Below, piece after piece: positions 11,691 through 25,862 of a stretch of DNA of 64,000 nucleotides (position 1 is the stretch's first letter; every line of letters begins with the position of its first letter). The stretch lies in the NCBI GenBank assembly GCA_002104905.1, contig MCFE01000072.1:121202-185201 (forward strand). Direction: 5' to 3'. A program made the position numbers and the translations under genes. The DNA is from Basidiobolus meristosporus CBS 931.73 (Eukaryota; Basidiobolomycota; Basidiobolomycetes; Basidiobolales; Basidiobolaceae). The notes under the pieces are model-generated. The model had not been told where the DNA came from. It was given only the letters and a program-made list of their open reading frames with translations, and did no database searches.

Positions 11691-13730
11691 ATATTAGTCT
11701 GATGAAATCAAACTTGACTAGCAGTACAAAGGTCTTGGTATAGTCAAGTCCTCTTGTTTGAGAGTATCCTTTGGCCACAAGTCTTGCTTTGTATCCTTCA
11801 AATGAACAATAAGCCTTGTATTTCTTCTTGAAGACCCATCTGCATTCAATTGCTTTTTGGTAGATTTGTAACTTGACTAAGCCCCAAGTTTGATTTTCCA
11901 TCAGGGCATGATACTCCTCAGTTGTTGCAGATCTCCAAAACTTTGTCTAAGAGCTATTTGGGCCTCTTTTACAGTATGTGATTCATATATATGTACTGAA
12001 TAGGCATAGTCTAACTTTGTGCACTCATTGATATGGTAATTTGGACTACTTCTGGTCTGGTTGGATCTCCTGGTTTGAGATACTAGAATGATCACCTCTG
12101 GGATATTCCTGGACACTGATTTGGGCTGAACCATGGTTTCAGAGTCCTCTGGAGTGAAAAAATTCTCATTGTTTTGCTCTGATTCAATCATGACAATGGG
12201 TGGACTTGTGATGAGATTTTTTATCAGCATCAGATGTCATTTTTTATGTAAATTTCAAATTTTTATCAAATGACACATGATCTTTTTTTGGTATTGTAGA
12301 GTCTTTATGTGTTACTTTCATTGCAGTGACCCAAAAATATGCATATTACACTTTTTGGCATTTACTTTGATTGATATCTGAGCAGTTTCTTGGTATAAAC
12401 GGTGCACCCAAGTATTCTTAGATGCTCTGTACTTGGTTGCATCCATACCATGCCTCAAATGGAGTAGAATCACAAAGTATTCTGTGATTACATCTATTTT
12501 TAAGGCACACAGCTGCATCAAGTGATTCCGTCCAAAAATCATAGCACTATTTTTGATCACAGATCATAGACCTTGCCATATCAATTATTGATCTGTTTGC
12601 ACATTCTGCTACTCCATTTTGCTGTGGAGAGTGTGGTACAGTAGCCTCTTGCTTTATCCTACAAACCTTGCAGAGGTGAATGAAGAGTTTTGCGGTATAT
12701 TCTCCACTATTGTCAGAGTTTGTTTTCTTGATTTTTTCACCAGTTCCTCTCTCTGCCATGGCCTTAAGCTCCCTGAGCTTAGACAGAGCTTCTTCCTTTC
12801 TTTCCATGGAGTAGACCCATGTGTATCTTGTATAATCATCACAGAAAGTGATTGAATACTTCATCCCACTAATAGCTATTCAGCATGGCAACTATCACAT
12901 CTTCATTAGTAGTTGGTATGCCTGCAGATTCTGTCTCATCCACCAGCAGGGTAATTCTGCTAATTGAATTTTCTTTTTTTTTCTCCTGGCAGCATCTTGG
13001 TAGTTAAGAATTTTTGTATGATATATTTTCTTAGCTGATGAACATGACTGATATGTGTCTTTTAATGCCTTCCAAGCATTCATTACTGCTTTTACTCTAG
13101 AGCATGGAATTAGCAATTGGTCTTTGATATTAAAGCAAATGCAGTTAATGTAATAAGAGTCATGGAGATATTGGAAGTGATTTGGGAGAACAAGTAGATT
13201 ATGTGGTTTTCACTTAATGATTTATTGAATGTATAAGTAGTATTTATACTTTTTCATGATCTTGGCATAACAAGCACATAGAATAGGTTAAGGAAGGTTT
13301 GAAGAACATGTGTGCAAAGTTTGGGGCTGTTTGCACAACTTTGAGAATTTTCATGTTCTGGGTACCTGGTATTTTGGTGAAAATACTACAAGTAAATCCC
13401 AACAAGGAATTTGGGCAGTATTCTCTAGGATATGAAGGTAATGATCTAAGTGACTAAGTTAGGTGAATATTTAGGTGGAAATACAAATTTTTACAACAGT
13501 TAAAGGCTCTTTGTTCTTTCTTCTGGTACTTTAAAGCTTCCTCTTCAATGTTTGGATGAGGGTGCTATTGTCCCTTGACAATATCCCAAAGGCCTCTTTC
13601 TTGTAGCAGCATCTTCATCTTCACCTTCTACACTTGGTAGTTGGATCCATCCAACCTTCCAGCAGAGGGGAACATTCTAGTAATAGCAGTAGTAGAAATT
13701 GCCAAGAATAACAGCTTGGGGCTCATAACC
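11650..13730 (-). pseudogene. Ty1/copia gag-pol remnant
   Basis: Read on the minus strand, the pieces lie in copia order. Gag N-terminus is at 13730-13499 (LDGSNYQV, KMKMLLQERGLWDIVKGQ, EEALKYQKKEQRAFN); gag continues at 13143-12895 (CFNIKDQLLIPCSRVKAV, then NAWKALKDTY). Integrase core is at 12864-12547 with D, D and E positions visible (FCDDYTRYTWVY, SDNSGEYT, PHSPQQNGVAECANRSI). Integrase C-terminal part is at 12560-12318, linker at 12230-11901, and the start of RT at 11901-11650 (RWVFKKKYKA, KARLVAKGYSQTRGLDYTKTF). Stops, frame changes and loss of most of RT and all of RNase H make it dead. Gag is split by a solo LTR of the same family at 13149-13498. Confidence 0.85.
13149..13498 (-). mobile_element. 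Copia solo LTR inserted in gag, perfect 5-bp duplication
   Basis: The LTR reads TGTAATAAGAG to TTTTACAACA on the plus strand (350 bp). GTTAA occurs on both sides (13144-13148 and 13499-13503). Removing it joins two halves of a copia gag frame (QRAFN to ICFNIKDQ). The orientation call follows the gag it resembles. Confidence 0.85.
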
Positions 13731-13733
13731 TAT

Positions 13734-14345
13734 TGTAATAGTCTTGGAGTTATTGGAAGTGATTGGGAGAATGAGTAGATTATGTTGTTTTCACTTAATG
13801 ATTTATGGCATACAAAAGTAGTATTTATACTTCTACATGGTCTTGGCAAGATAAGCACATAGAATAGGCCTGGGTAGGTCCCAAGAGCATGTGTGCAAAG
13901 TTTGCAGTTGTTTGGATGACTTGTCTAACTTTTGTATTCTGGGTACCTGATATTAGTTGTAAGAGTCTTGGAGATTTTGGAAATGATTGGGAGGACAAGT
14001 AGATTATGTGGTTTTCACTTAATGATTTATTAAATGTAAAAGTAATATTTATACTTTTACATGGTCTTGGTACAACAAGCATGTAGAGTAGGCTAAGGAA
14101 GGTTCCAAGAGCATGTGTCCAAAGTTTGGGGCTGTTTGCACAACTTTGAGAATTTTCACATTCTGGGTAACTATTCTAAGTAAATCCCAACAAGGAATTT
14201 GGTCAGTATTCTCTAGTATTTGAAGGTAATGATCTAAGGGACTAAGTTGGGTGAACATTTAGGTGGAATTGCAAATTTTTACAACAACATTCTGGTGATA
14301 AGTGACCAAGTTAGCTGAATATTTAGGTGGAATTGCAAAGTTTTA
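13734..14345 (-). mobile_element. Copia 5' LTR region, LTR interrupted by a second LTR
   Basis: 13734-13957 is the first two thirds of an LTR. 13958-14286 is a nearly complete LTR (TGTAAGAGTC to TTTTACAACA). 14292-14345 is an LTR tail. The first LTR abuts the gag start of the remnant to its left, so it is the 5' LTR of that element read on the minus strand. I could not identify a clean target duplication for the inner LTR. Confidence 0.7.
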
Positions 14346-14404
14346 GTGTAATTACACAAATAATCAGAGTATTGGCTGGTTAGGTTCTGTCAAATACATG
14401 TAGG

Positions 14405-14655
14405 CTACATTAGGACTGCTTTAATGCCATATAAACCCTGCAATAAGGCTGTCAAAACACCATCAAGTTTTGTACTATATTTGGCAGCCAAGGCAGCAAA
14501 GCACCATCATGGTCCCACTATGACATTGTGAAGAGGGTCAACAATTCTAAGCTGCGGGCATTACTACAGCCTCGTTGCAGGATCCTGATGGTAGATCCAG
14601 ATTGGATCCAACCACAGGACCAAAATATTTTTCATAGGGATTAACAGCACTTTTG
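14405..14655 (-). repeat. Dispersed repeat, copy 2
   Basis: Diverged copy of 11440-11690. Its right edge runs into an inverted copia LTR fragment at 14660-14744 (ACTTAATGATT and flanking sequence reversed). Confidence 0.55.
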
Positions 14656-14744
14656 CATTCACCCAATCATTAAGTGAAAACTGTGTAATCCACTTGTTCC
14701 CCCAATCTCATCTAATATCTTCAAAACTCTTACAAAATGGACTA

Positions 14745-15781
14745 GATTAAGAATCTTGGTCACTGCTGTATTTGACTTTAACATCAATCCTATATAAGCT
14801 AAATCAAAAGTCACTAGTTGCTAATCTAGTATCTGGTTAAGCAGAAATATTGGGTGCCAGGGCAATACAGGTGTTAAACTAGATAGGGCTAACAAAAGGT
14901 ACAATGCGGATTTTTAAGAGCCCCAAACACTCGATGATTATTAGAGCATATTTAGGCTCAAAGCTTATACTGCTTTGACACATTTGAAAGAGTATAAACC
15001 ATGCTGCGTGCGATATGATTTGCAATTGGTAGAAGCAAACCCAAGCATCATTGTGATTTGATCAAGAATTGTGGTATAGATAGTATGAAGGAGATCGAAC
15101 TCGACCTGAACTAGTAACAAATAAACGAGCATTGAAATTGTGTAATACGAGCATTTAGATGTAAATCCTGGAGCGAAATAGGATAATTTTGGGCTGATCT
15201 ACTCTACTCGCAATCAACGAAGAGAAGCTTCTATATGCGATTGACATGGGGGAATTGGGGCGCAATACGGATTTCACACGCTCTCTACTTGAAGCAGAAA
15301 GGCAGTCACGTATGACTTCTGGGCGATGGAGTGATCTCTCTACATTGATGGGTGGGGCACTCTAGTAGTACGTTGTATTCATCAAACATAATGAGCTGAA
15401 CGATTGTGCCGTCTAGCCAAGAGCGAAATCCGATGATAACTAGGGATCGGCATTCATCACTGACGTCTGTGGCATTACCAAAAGCGGGTAGTCGAACTTA
15501 ATAAACGGTGGATGTTACGATGTGGGACTGGATATGGAATAACCTGATGACGCAGTTCTTCCAGATCCATTGTCTTTCGAGCAAACAGGTGAATCATAGA
15601 GCTAATTAGACTGGCAGCAGGCTGTGGATCATTGGAATTTTGAATACCAAAAGCAAGGTGCACAGCGTACCTTGGGCATCCATCGTTTTTTTTCCTGATC
15701 CAATTTTATGACTGGTGGACACCGCATATAAAGATCACGCGTGGTGCGTCTTGATGCAAGATAAACTCTCTTCAACCCAAT
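14745..15781. other. Transition from repeats to gene island, no gene seen
   Basis: No protein family is recognisable in any frame. Base composition rises towards that of the genes from about 15.2 kb. The last few hundred bases presumably hold the DED1 promoter. Confidence 0.5.
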
Positions 15782-18073
<2,292 letters not shown>

Positions 18074-18517
18074 AGAAACAGGTAGTGCGAAGAGATGGAT
18101 GCCCGAAAAACGCCTAGCCACCATCCCCCCCCGAAAAAAAATCACTGGTAAAGGTGAGATCTGCCCGTACTTCTTCATCTGTACATAGATCGGACTTTTC
18201 CCATTCCAACCTACCCATAACCCATGCATTCAGTGCTCTTCTTGTACAAACCAAACCGCGATATAAGGATATTTTTGAATTGCAACTAATCACACAAACG
18301 TCGAAGTTGATGTAATTTATGTAGTAACTGGAATAAAATACGGTTCATGCCGAGTGTTAGTACGTCATGGGGGCCGGGTCGAGGGTGAGGGTGAGGACGA
18401 GGATGAGGACGAGATTCATGAATAAAAAATTTGTCTCCCGAAATCTATTTATCCAACCACCATACTGAAACCAGTCCTACGCTTCAGTAATCATACGATA
18501 AGCTACCACCGCCCAAC

Positions 18518-19751
18518 ATGAACCAGTGCACGAAGAGATTATTGGTCGTTGGTGGGACCGGCTTCTTAGGTGGGGTTCAGTATTAGCTACGGTGACCAAA
18601 CGCTTTCCTCAAGTGAGACTCACGACGGTTGACTTGACTGAATTGCATAGGCCTAAATATCTGCCGTTCCGCCACCCTTAGGGGCTGGAAAGTGACCAGT
18701 TTGAGGTGGGTTTCTGTTTCGTCTCGAGAGTCGGCAGCCTCGCAAGCCACTAAGCCCGCTTGGTATCTTTAGTCGCAGCGGAAAGCTCAAGCAGGAGAAG
18801 GAAGAGCCGACGCCCGAATGGGTCAGCAAGGTGAGAGGTTTCGGCTCGCCCCATTCCCCGCACCAGCTCGGTGACCAACGTTTCTCCGACAGGTAGATTG
18901 GGCTCAAGGGGATTCCCTTCAACCCGAGAGCTACAGGGACCTCTTGAAGGATTGCACCAGTGTGGTTCACACGGTTGGTATCCTGATGGAGAACAATTAC
19001 AAGAACATCGTCCGAAGCAACAACCCACTCGCCGCCTTGATGAACAACCTGGTCGACTGTAACAAGCAAGAGGCGAACCCATTCAAGCGCTCTAGCACAC
19101 CCACCCGACAGAGCACCTCTCCCGACACCAACACCTACGAGCGAATGAACCGGGACACAGGTACGTTCTCTCCCCCTCTTCTCGACCTCTAGTCGCAGTG
19201 TTCCGTCGCCCTTGCTGACCCCCTCTAACCGCCTAGCTGTCATGCTTGCCAACGAGGCAGCCATGCACGACAACATCCAAACGTTCGCCTACATCTCGGC
19301 CGCCGATGTCTTCCCCTTCATCGACAAGAGATACATCTCCACCAAACGGGACGCCGAAGCGGAGATCCAGGCACACCCGGAGTTTCGATCGATCATCCTC
19401 CGACCTGGTAAGTAGATCCAGCACGATAGGCGAGCACTTCCTGTCAAGGACCCCTCCTTTCTCCTGAACCTGAACCTGAACCTGACCCCGATCCTCTGAC
19501 CACCAGGATTCATGTACTCCGATCACCGACCATTCACTGTCCCATTCGCGGGCGCGTTGGGTTTGTTTGGTCAATTCACGAAGAACCTCCGAGAGGACGT
19601 GGACTACGGCCTGCTCACCTCCCACCTGAAGAAGCTGGGGACCAGCCCGCTGCGTGTGGAGACTGTCTCCGAGGCGGTAGTGACCGCGTTGGAGAGACCT
19701 ACGGTGAAGGGGGTGTTGAATGTACCCGAGATCCTCGAACTCTCCCAATGA
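18518..19751 (+). CDS. COQ11: Mitochondrial SDR-like protein Coq11
   Basis: Atypical short-chain dehydrogenase of the mitochondrial coenzyme Q synthesis complex (yeast YLR290C). Exons: 18518-18569, 18651-18705, 18773-18830, 18893-19160, 19237-19407 and 19507-19751, giving 282 aa. The first exon carries the nucleotide-binding loop VVGGTGFLG, and spliced sequence continues ICRSATLRGWKVTSLSRSGK. Later landmarks are SVVHTVGILMENNYKN, YERMNRDTAVMLANE, FAYISAADVFPFI, YISTKRDAEAEI and IILRPGFMYSDHRP, all in the order seen in yeast Coq11. The first donor (GTGGGG) is weak, but the frame across it is right. The gene follows DED1 on the same strand and converges with CSE1 (173 bp between stop codons). 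No obvious presequence precedes the Rossmann fold. Confidence 0.88.
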
Positions 19752-19844
19752 ATAGAATAAAAGCAGCATCCAAGCATGGATCGGATTGGATTGAACTGGC
19801 TAAGATATGGACACACAGATAGCGTGTGGGACGGTGGCGTGATG

Positions 19845-19868
19845 GTCAAGGTCAAGGTCAAGGTCAAG
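19845..19868 (+). repeat. GTCAAG hexamer repeat, four copies
   Basis: Four perfect tandem GTCAAG units lie in the short 3' interval between the convergent COQ11 and CSE1 genes. It is a simple microsatellite with no evident role. Confidence 0.8.
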
Positions 19869-19923
19869 GGTTAAGGTTACGAATATGAATGGATATGATT
19901 TATTCCAGATTGAATCACAAAAT

Positions 19924-22900
19924 TTACATCAACGTGCCAACGCCAGCGCTTTGGAGGTAACTACTAAGGGCACTCATCGAATCCTTGGGCAGTCCCTGTT
20001 GGATCGCGGTGGAGATTCGATTGGGGTTGGCTTGACAAACGGTGGCCAGGCATTGGCTGAGGTAGGCCTTGGGGTCTTGGATGTGGGATGCGGGGTCGTA
20101 GGTCATTTGCTTCGATGTGGCAAGGCGGGAGAAAGAGGCCTGGTAGCCGGTCTCCTCGAGATCGATCGCGTAGAGCTCCTCGTTCTCGTCCCCAGCCACC
20201 TCTTGGGGCGATTGCAGGATCTGGATGATCACGTCCAACACGATGGTCCATTGGCTGAAGTAGGGATCCTTCAGCATGGCGGTGGACTGGGTGAGCAGAC
20301 GGATCATCGCCACCGCGGCTACCTTGCGCTCCACCAACCCGTGGATGGTCTGGGTCTCGGGGACGACGAAGGACTTGACGATCTCGAAGAAGAGGCCGGG
20401 CTGGATGGAGTCGAAGAGCTCGAAGATCGAGTTGGCCGAGCCTTGTGGGTCCACCACCACGATGTAGGAGCAGATGAAGTACACGAATCCCTTGGTGAAC
20501 TTGGGGGTTCTGCTGCTTTGGAGACGGGTCAACAGCAGGGTGATCACCGCCTTCAGGTAGGGGTTCAAGGTGGCGATGGGGACGTTGCGGACAAGGGCGT
20601 TGAGGATGTCGAACCCGTGGGTGTCATTGAGTTTCGAGGCGATCAGCTTCTGGAAGATTCCCAGAATGGGGGTCAGCTGGTTCTGCTCCACGATGAACTT
20701 GGCGCCCTTGTTGAGGTACGATTGGATCAACCGGGACAGCGCAGGGATGTTTCCTTGCTGCTCCCACAATGTGGGCTGCAACAAAGGAGTGAGCATGGAT
20801 TGGTAGGAGGCGGGGAGCTCCGATTCCTGGTGGGTTTCCAGCATTTGGGACAACAGCTGGAATACGTATGGGGTGAACTCGGTGACGTCCTGCTGCAAGA
20901 TACCCTGGAATGGAGTGAAGAGCAACGACTCGAAGTCTCCGATGGCTGCTGGGTTGGCACTGCAGGTGAATCGGATCAATGCGCCAACCGATTCGAAGAC
21001 GTAGTGGTTGAAGCGGGGGTTGCTGGGGTTTCTGCTGATGACGCTCAAGATGTTGGTCAGCTTGTTGAGAACAACACTGACGTAGGGAACGATCTCCTCA
21101 CGGCTAATCAAGATCACTCTCATCACTGCCTTCATGAGGTGATCGTTCTCGGCCAGCTTCTCGGGTGTGGCTCCCTGCTCAATTAGCTTGAACAGGTTGG
21201 TCAAGATACCCTCCACGTAAGGCTGGATATCCTTGGCGTTGAAGAGAATGGCGCGTTCTTTCTTCATGAAAAGAATACGCTCCAAGCAGATGGATGCGTA
21301 GGTATACACGACATAGTTGTCAGAGCCCAAGTGGGTGACCAGCAGAGGGAAGCAGTTGACCAGGTCATTCTTGTTCATCTGGTTTCTGAAGGTGTACAGG
21401 TATTTGAGGGCGTCTACCTTGAGAATAGGGTGGACGGAGCCAAATGGTGCTTGGAGATCCTTGAGCACGTTGTTGGCGAAGAATTCCACAACGTTGATGA
21501 AGTCATTGGTCTTGGTGACACCGTGCTGAGTGCTTGCGTTCTTCGAAGCGATGGAGATCAGAAGATAGACGGCGGTGTCTTTGTCTTTCCAGTTGGCGGT
21601 GGGGTTGGCGTTATAGTTTTGAAGGTAGTGTGAGATGTAGTTGGACATGGTGGAGGTGATTTCACTCTCGAATTGCTCCAAGAGACCACGCACGAGATCG
21701 GATGCAGCACGACGACGGGTGTCGTTGTCTGAACCCTCAAGATCTCTACGGATGAACTCGTTTGGATCATCCTCGAAGAGCTCTTCATCGGAGGTACGAA
21801 GGGACATGTTGGGAAGAATGATCTTCTCACACATGTTCTTGAGTGTATCGCCAACCAGGAATAGATTTCTGTGTCTTTGGAGCTTGGCGATGGTAGTGAT
21901 CACGGAGATGGCCTTGCTGACAAGTAGATCATTCTTAGGGTCCAAGTTGGTGACGGTGAGAAGGGACCATACGGTCTCGACGAACTTGGGAAGCATGGGG
22001 AAGTCTTCCTCGTATCTTTGAGCGTAGAGCTCAACGCTCTCGCATATGCTGGCCTTGATTTTCTCCAGTGGTCCGGCCTCATCTTCATCGTCAGATTCCA
22101 ACAGTGGGTTGGTGTAGGTTAAATATTTGTGGAGAAGACCCATGAATTCAGACATGTGGTCTTCAAAGAACACTGGCAAATCTTGGCAATTGAGACTGTA
22201 GAAGATCTTCACCAACAACAACATGGTTTGTGCAAGGACCTTGAGGGCTTCGCCGTTGTTGGCATTGCTTTCTATCATAGCATCGGTAGCCTGAAGGGAA
22301 TAGGTTTAGAGTGGAGCGAAGATGTGCATACAGCAAACGGGATCTTACTTTGAAGAGCTGGAGATAAGGCTCGCAGAATTGGTCCAAGACGAACTTGATC
22401 TCAGTGAAGAGTTCGTTGGAACGGAATTGAGATCTCCATCTGTATGATATCAACAGCGTTAGCATTCAAGTGGCCTGATGATATCGGTAGCTAACTACCA
22501 GCCGGACTTACCTCTTGAAGATTGAATGAGCAGTTTGTAAAACACCGTTGTTTACGCTGTAATCATTAGGGCTGAGTTTTGAGACCAATTCCTATAGAGA
22601 ACGACCGCCTTAGTATATTGTCCTGTAAGGGCCATAGTCCAATAAGCAGTACCGGAATCAAGTTGTTCCATTTCTCAGGGAAATCACTGTCGGCGATAAT
22701 TGACAAAGCTTCGCTAAGCTGAATCTGAAGTTTGGCAGGAACGCTGATCATCAAGCCAACAATACGGGTTTTGATGGCGGTTCTATCGGCTTCATTTATG
22801 GTAACATTGTCCCCATCCTGGAAATGGAAACCTTCGTTAATCGAAACCAACGAGCTGGCCAAGGTTGGTCCAACGTTACCTGCTCCCAATTGCGCTTGAC

Positions 22901-23169
22901 GAAGTTTTTGAATAGAAGAGCAGCAGCGAAACGCACACTAGGATCAGCGGCCTGGTTTTCCACCAAAGCTAGTAGCAATATGGAGAAGTTTGGGTTCTTC
23001 TCAACCGAATATAAGTATTGTTCGGCTACAACGTGCGAGAAAAAGCTTTAGCATGAGGGTAACCAAGAGCGAACCACGCACGGGAAATACCTTGTCTTCT
23101 AGTGTTGGGGTCGAGGGTCTGTTTGAGGTATTCGGAAAGAGCGTTGAGGTTTTGTTCGTTGACTTCCAT
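19924..23169 (-). CDS. CSE1: Exportin-2 (Cse1/CAS), importin-alpha re-exporter
   Basis: Karyopherin-beta family export receptor that returns importin-alpha to the cytoplasm with Ran-GTP. Exons on the minus strand: 23169-23091, 23025-22880, 22817-22653, 22591-22512, 22439-22349 and 22290-19924, giving 975 aa, close to the 960-971 aa of yeast and human proteins. Splicing yields the family landmarks ALLFKNFVKRNWEQ, ISVPAKLQIQLSEAL, IIADSDFPEKWNNLIP, TAHSIFKRWRSQFRSNELF and TEIKFVLDQFCEPYLQLFK. The large last exon holds the rest of the HEAT-repeat solenoid. The protein starts MEVNEQNLNALSEYLKQTLD, a typical first HEAT helix. The plus strand of the last exon shows a 433-codon open frame that is only a shadow. 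Confidence 0.95.
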
Positions 23170-23592
23170 TTCGTTAAATTAGGGGATAAATTGATAGTAT
23201 GGTATGTAATAATGAGAATGGTAGAGGGAGTTGCTACCAACAAATCGCAGAGAAATTGTAGGAACGTCACCGAAAAAAAACTTACGTATATAAAATATAA
23301 ACACACACCTCAAAACAATAATAACCTCCCCTGTTGCATCGAATTTTTTGTATTTACCATTTACCCTGCAATACGAACCTGACCCCAATCAATTGAATCA
23401 ATGCTACACATCGTTTGATGTCCATGATTTTTAGTTTTCTCATCAGTCAGCAAACATTTAATTGCCATTCTATTCTAGATTCTAAGCTTGATCAACTTAA
23501 TCATAGATGGTTTACCAAGAGGGATTTTATTAACTTAATTTACAGAGCAAACCCCTTGGGTTTATATGAATGACTGGATAGGATGATATGAT
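23170..23592. other. CSE1 promoter side and 3' side of MFS copy A
   Basis: AT-rich spacer between two minus-strand genes. I see no conserved coding or RNA feature. Confidence 0.5.
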
Positions 23593-24939
23593 CTAGGCGG
23601 AGGCTTCAATCTTGGCCTCGTTTTCGTCAGTATTGTTGGTATCCTTGATACCACCGACAAGAATGTAGGTGAAGGGGATGGAGAATGCAAACAATGCCCA
23701 GTTGAGGATCATTTGGGTCAAGAAAGCCGTTCCAATTGCGTCAATTCTCCATGAGATGGCGCCTCCAATCGACTGGATGGCCTTGGCATATCCTGCATAC
23801 TGGGCAAGAACAGTGGAGTCGTTGGAGAGTGACCCGAGGATCCAGAACACAAGTGTTTGGCACAAGGCGTCGCAAAGACCGAACAGCACATACAACAGCC
23901 ACTTGGGCCAGAATGCTCCGGGTGTGTCGATGAAGTCGAGGTCACGAGGGTGGTCCTCACGAGTGTATTGCAATTGCAAGGCCAAGCATCCTCCCCACAC
24001 GGCCATGCAGATGGTGCTGACTGCGGTCAACGCATACAGTCCCTTGGTCTTACGGTCATATCGGGGGGTATCCAGGAAGCGGCCAAGAGCGTAGGCGCCG
24101 AGCATCTCAAAGGCCCAGTAGAACACGTTGTTCCACGAGCGAGAGCGAACACTGAACAGAACGCCGTTGATGGCTCCGAACTCATAGGAGTAGTAGAAGG
24201 TCACGCAGAACAGGAATGGGGTGATCAGCAGAATCTGCTTGTGGGTGAACACCTTGAAGGTTCCGATCACCTCCTTCATGATGTTGGTGTCGAACTTCTT
24301 GACTGGGACCTTGGACCCATCGTCACGGACCACCTTGGATGGTGGGAGCAACAGCCAACTGATGGCCGCTCCGACAATCATGATTCCCAGGAATGCAGCA
24401 TATGTGCCATCACTCACCGCGCCAGCGTTGGAGTTGAAGTTCATGCCGAATGGAATGAAGCCACCTAGCACACCTCCGAGGTTGAACACGATGAAGAAGA
24501 GTCCGACCGCCTTGCCCTTCTGTCCCTCGGACGGGTACGACATCATGATCACACCTTGGGCTGTCCACAGACAAGCGGCACCAAGACCCAACACTGCACT
24601 GGCTCCGATGACGAATGCCTTGTTGTGAGTGTGATTGTAGTTGAGGAGAGAGCCAGAGTAGAGAGCATAGCAAAGGCCACCGATGCACAAGGTGAGACGG
24701 ACACCGAGGAAGTTGTACATGGCTCCACCGAAGAAGCCAAACACGGCGAAGGCTGCATACAAGGCGACGTTACCGTCCTTGGCGGTACTATCGTCCATCT
24801 GGCCACCGGCTCCCATGCCGTTGATGACGTTGTACATGCCGGGGCAGCAGAAGCAGACCATTCCTACAAGGAAGACCTGGAAGATTGGATCATTGTAGCG
24901 GATGCGCCCGAAAAGCTTAATGTTAGAAAAGTCTTTCAT
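23593..24939 (-). CDS. UNC93-like MFS membrane protein, copy A
   Basis: Multi-span membrane protein of the UNC93-like branch of the major facilitator superfamily; substrate unknown. Intronless, 448 aa. I chose ATG 24939 because copies B and C start at the same residue (MKDFSNIKLFGRIRYNDP) and a TATA element lies about 55 bp upstream; a longer open frame to 25017 runs past that TATA. About 12 hydrophobic segments are visible. Family-like stretches are FQVFLVGMVCFCCPGMYNVI near residue 20, GAACLWTAQGVIMMSYPSE near 130 and YALGRFLD near 300. The protein is nearly identical to copies B and C except for the last 11 residues (here DENEAKIEASA). The UNC93-like assignment rests on remembered family patterns. 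Confidence 0.82.
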   Translation of the reverse strand: MKDFSNIKLFGRIRYNDPIFQVFLVGMVCFCCPGMYNVINGMGAGGQMDDSTAKDGNVALYAAFAVFGFFGGAMYNFLGVRLTLCIGGLCYALYSGSLLNYNHTHNKAFVIGASAVLGLGAACLWTAQGVIMMSYPSEGQKGKAVGLFFIVFNLGGVLGGFIPFGMNFNSNAGAVSDGTYAAFLGIMIVGAAISWLLLPPSKVVRDDGSKVPVKKFDTNIMKEVIGTFKVFTHKQILLITPFLFCVTFYYSYEFGAINGVLFSVRSRSWNNVFYWAFEMLGAYALGRFLDTPRYDRKTKGLYALTAVSTICMAVWGGCLALQLQYTREDHPRDLDFIDTPGAFWPKWLLYVLFGLCDALCQTLVFWILGSLSNDSTVLAQYAGYAKAIQSIGGAISWRIDAIGTAFLTQMILNWALFAFSIPFTYILVGGIKDTNNTDENEAKIEASA

Positions 24940-24993
24940 GACAGAAAGAAGAATGGGAAGAACTTGATGCTCAGCAGACGCGGGAAGGGGACA

Positions 24994-25000
24994 TTTTATA
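24994..25000 (-). promoter_or_regulatory. TATA box, MFS copy A
   Basis: TATAAAA on the minus strand, 55 bp upstream of the chosen ATG at 24939. Equivalent boxes precede copies B and C at similar distances although the surrounding sequence does not align. Confidence 0.6.
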
Positions 25001-25174
25001 CAGTATTTTTTTTTCACCGTTGTTATCAGCTTCTAGTACTCGGACATCATCACTCCACTAGGCAATTCTTAATATATCTCTTCCCTAATATAACGGCGTT
25101 TTGCGGAGCTTATGCGTATGGTAATGGTAGCAATCAATCATCTTGCCTTTCAGATATTCCAAGACTTACTTTAG

Positions 25175-25381
25175 ACACATGATCCCCTATATCTAGTAGA
25201 GTGTGTAACCTCATCAGTGTTCCTTCACCAAACCTATACACCTGCGATAGTCGCTTTATTCAAAAATATTATCCGCCATTGGCCTTCCAAACCCAAGCAG
25301 TACTGGATTCCAATTGGAGTTTCCATTTATGGTGCGATTGGTTATCTGTTAGCCAGTGCTGTGGAGCTTTATCATGAATAA
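25175..25381 (+). CDS. Possible small membrane protein, terminal exon only
   Basis: A plus-strand open stretch follows a possible acceptor (TTTAG at 25170-25174), with another after CAG at 25217, and ends in TAA at 25379-25381. The encoded tail reads TPAIVALFKNIIRHW, then PKQYWIPIGVSIYGAIGYLL and ASAVELYHE: a basic segment followed by one hydrophobic span, the look of a small mitochondrial inner-membrane subunit. A first exon ATGCGTATG with donor at 25119 would join in frame, but this is weak. I do not recognise the family, and it could be chance. Confidence 0.25.
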   Translation, partial: THDPLYLVECVTSSVFLHQTYTPAIVALFKNIIRHWPSKPKQYWIPIGVSIYGAIGYLLASAVELYHE

Positions 25382-25862
25382 GTCTATGGATCAAGTCTGT
25401 GTAACCGTACACACCCGCTCATTTTCGGGCTATATCGTTCGGGATCCACCCTGTTGCCTTGAACACATCACTGAAATCCACACTTTTCCCGCTTTGTTTC
25501 CCTCACCTTTCCTCTAAATCGGACAAATCCCCTAGTGGCTTTTTCCGATGGTAGTTGCGACAACGTGATTTCCTTTGAACACCCGCTTCGCTTCTTATCC
25601 CCTTGAGCCTCATAGCGGAGTTTACTTATTCGGAAGGGATCACAAACCCATCTGATTCGTTCCCTAAAGTCAACGTATCGTGATTGTTGGGATGGATTTT
25701 CACTTTTGGCATTGGGCTGAAATGGAAATTTCCTTGATATTTATTGTGGTTTGTTAGTAGTTTATTGATCTGGGTGGAAAATTAATGTACATCAGCAGTG
25801 TTTCCTGACCATTTCTAATTGAATATTGTCAGCATTGATTAGTGCGATAGTGATCTCTAGGA
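25382..25862. other. Intergenic between MFS copies A and B
   Basis: I see no gene. It does not align with the A-side or C-side flanks. Confidence 0.5.

Noticed and set aside
19885-21186. 433-codon plus-strand frame
   Set aside because: Antisense shadow of the last CSE1 exon; His/Gln/Gly-rich with no family resemblance.
23857-25182. Plus-strand frames of 203-208 codons opposite the MFS copies
   Set aside because: The same frames recur opposite all three copies only because the MFS genes are near-identical.
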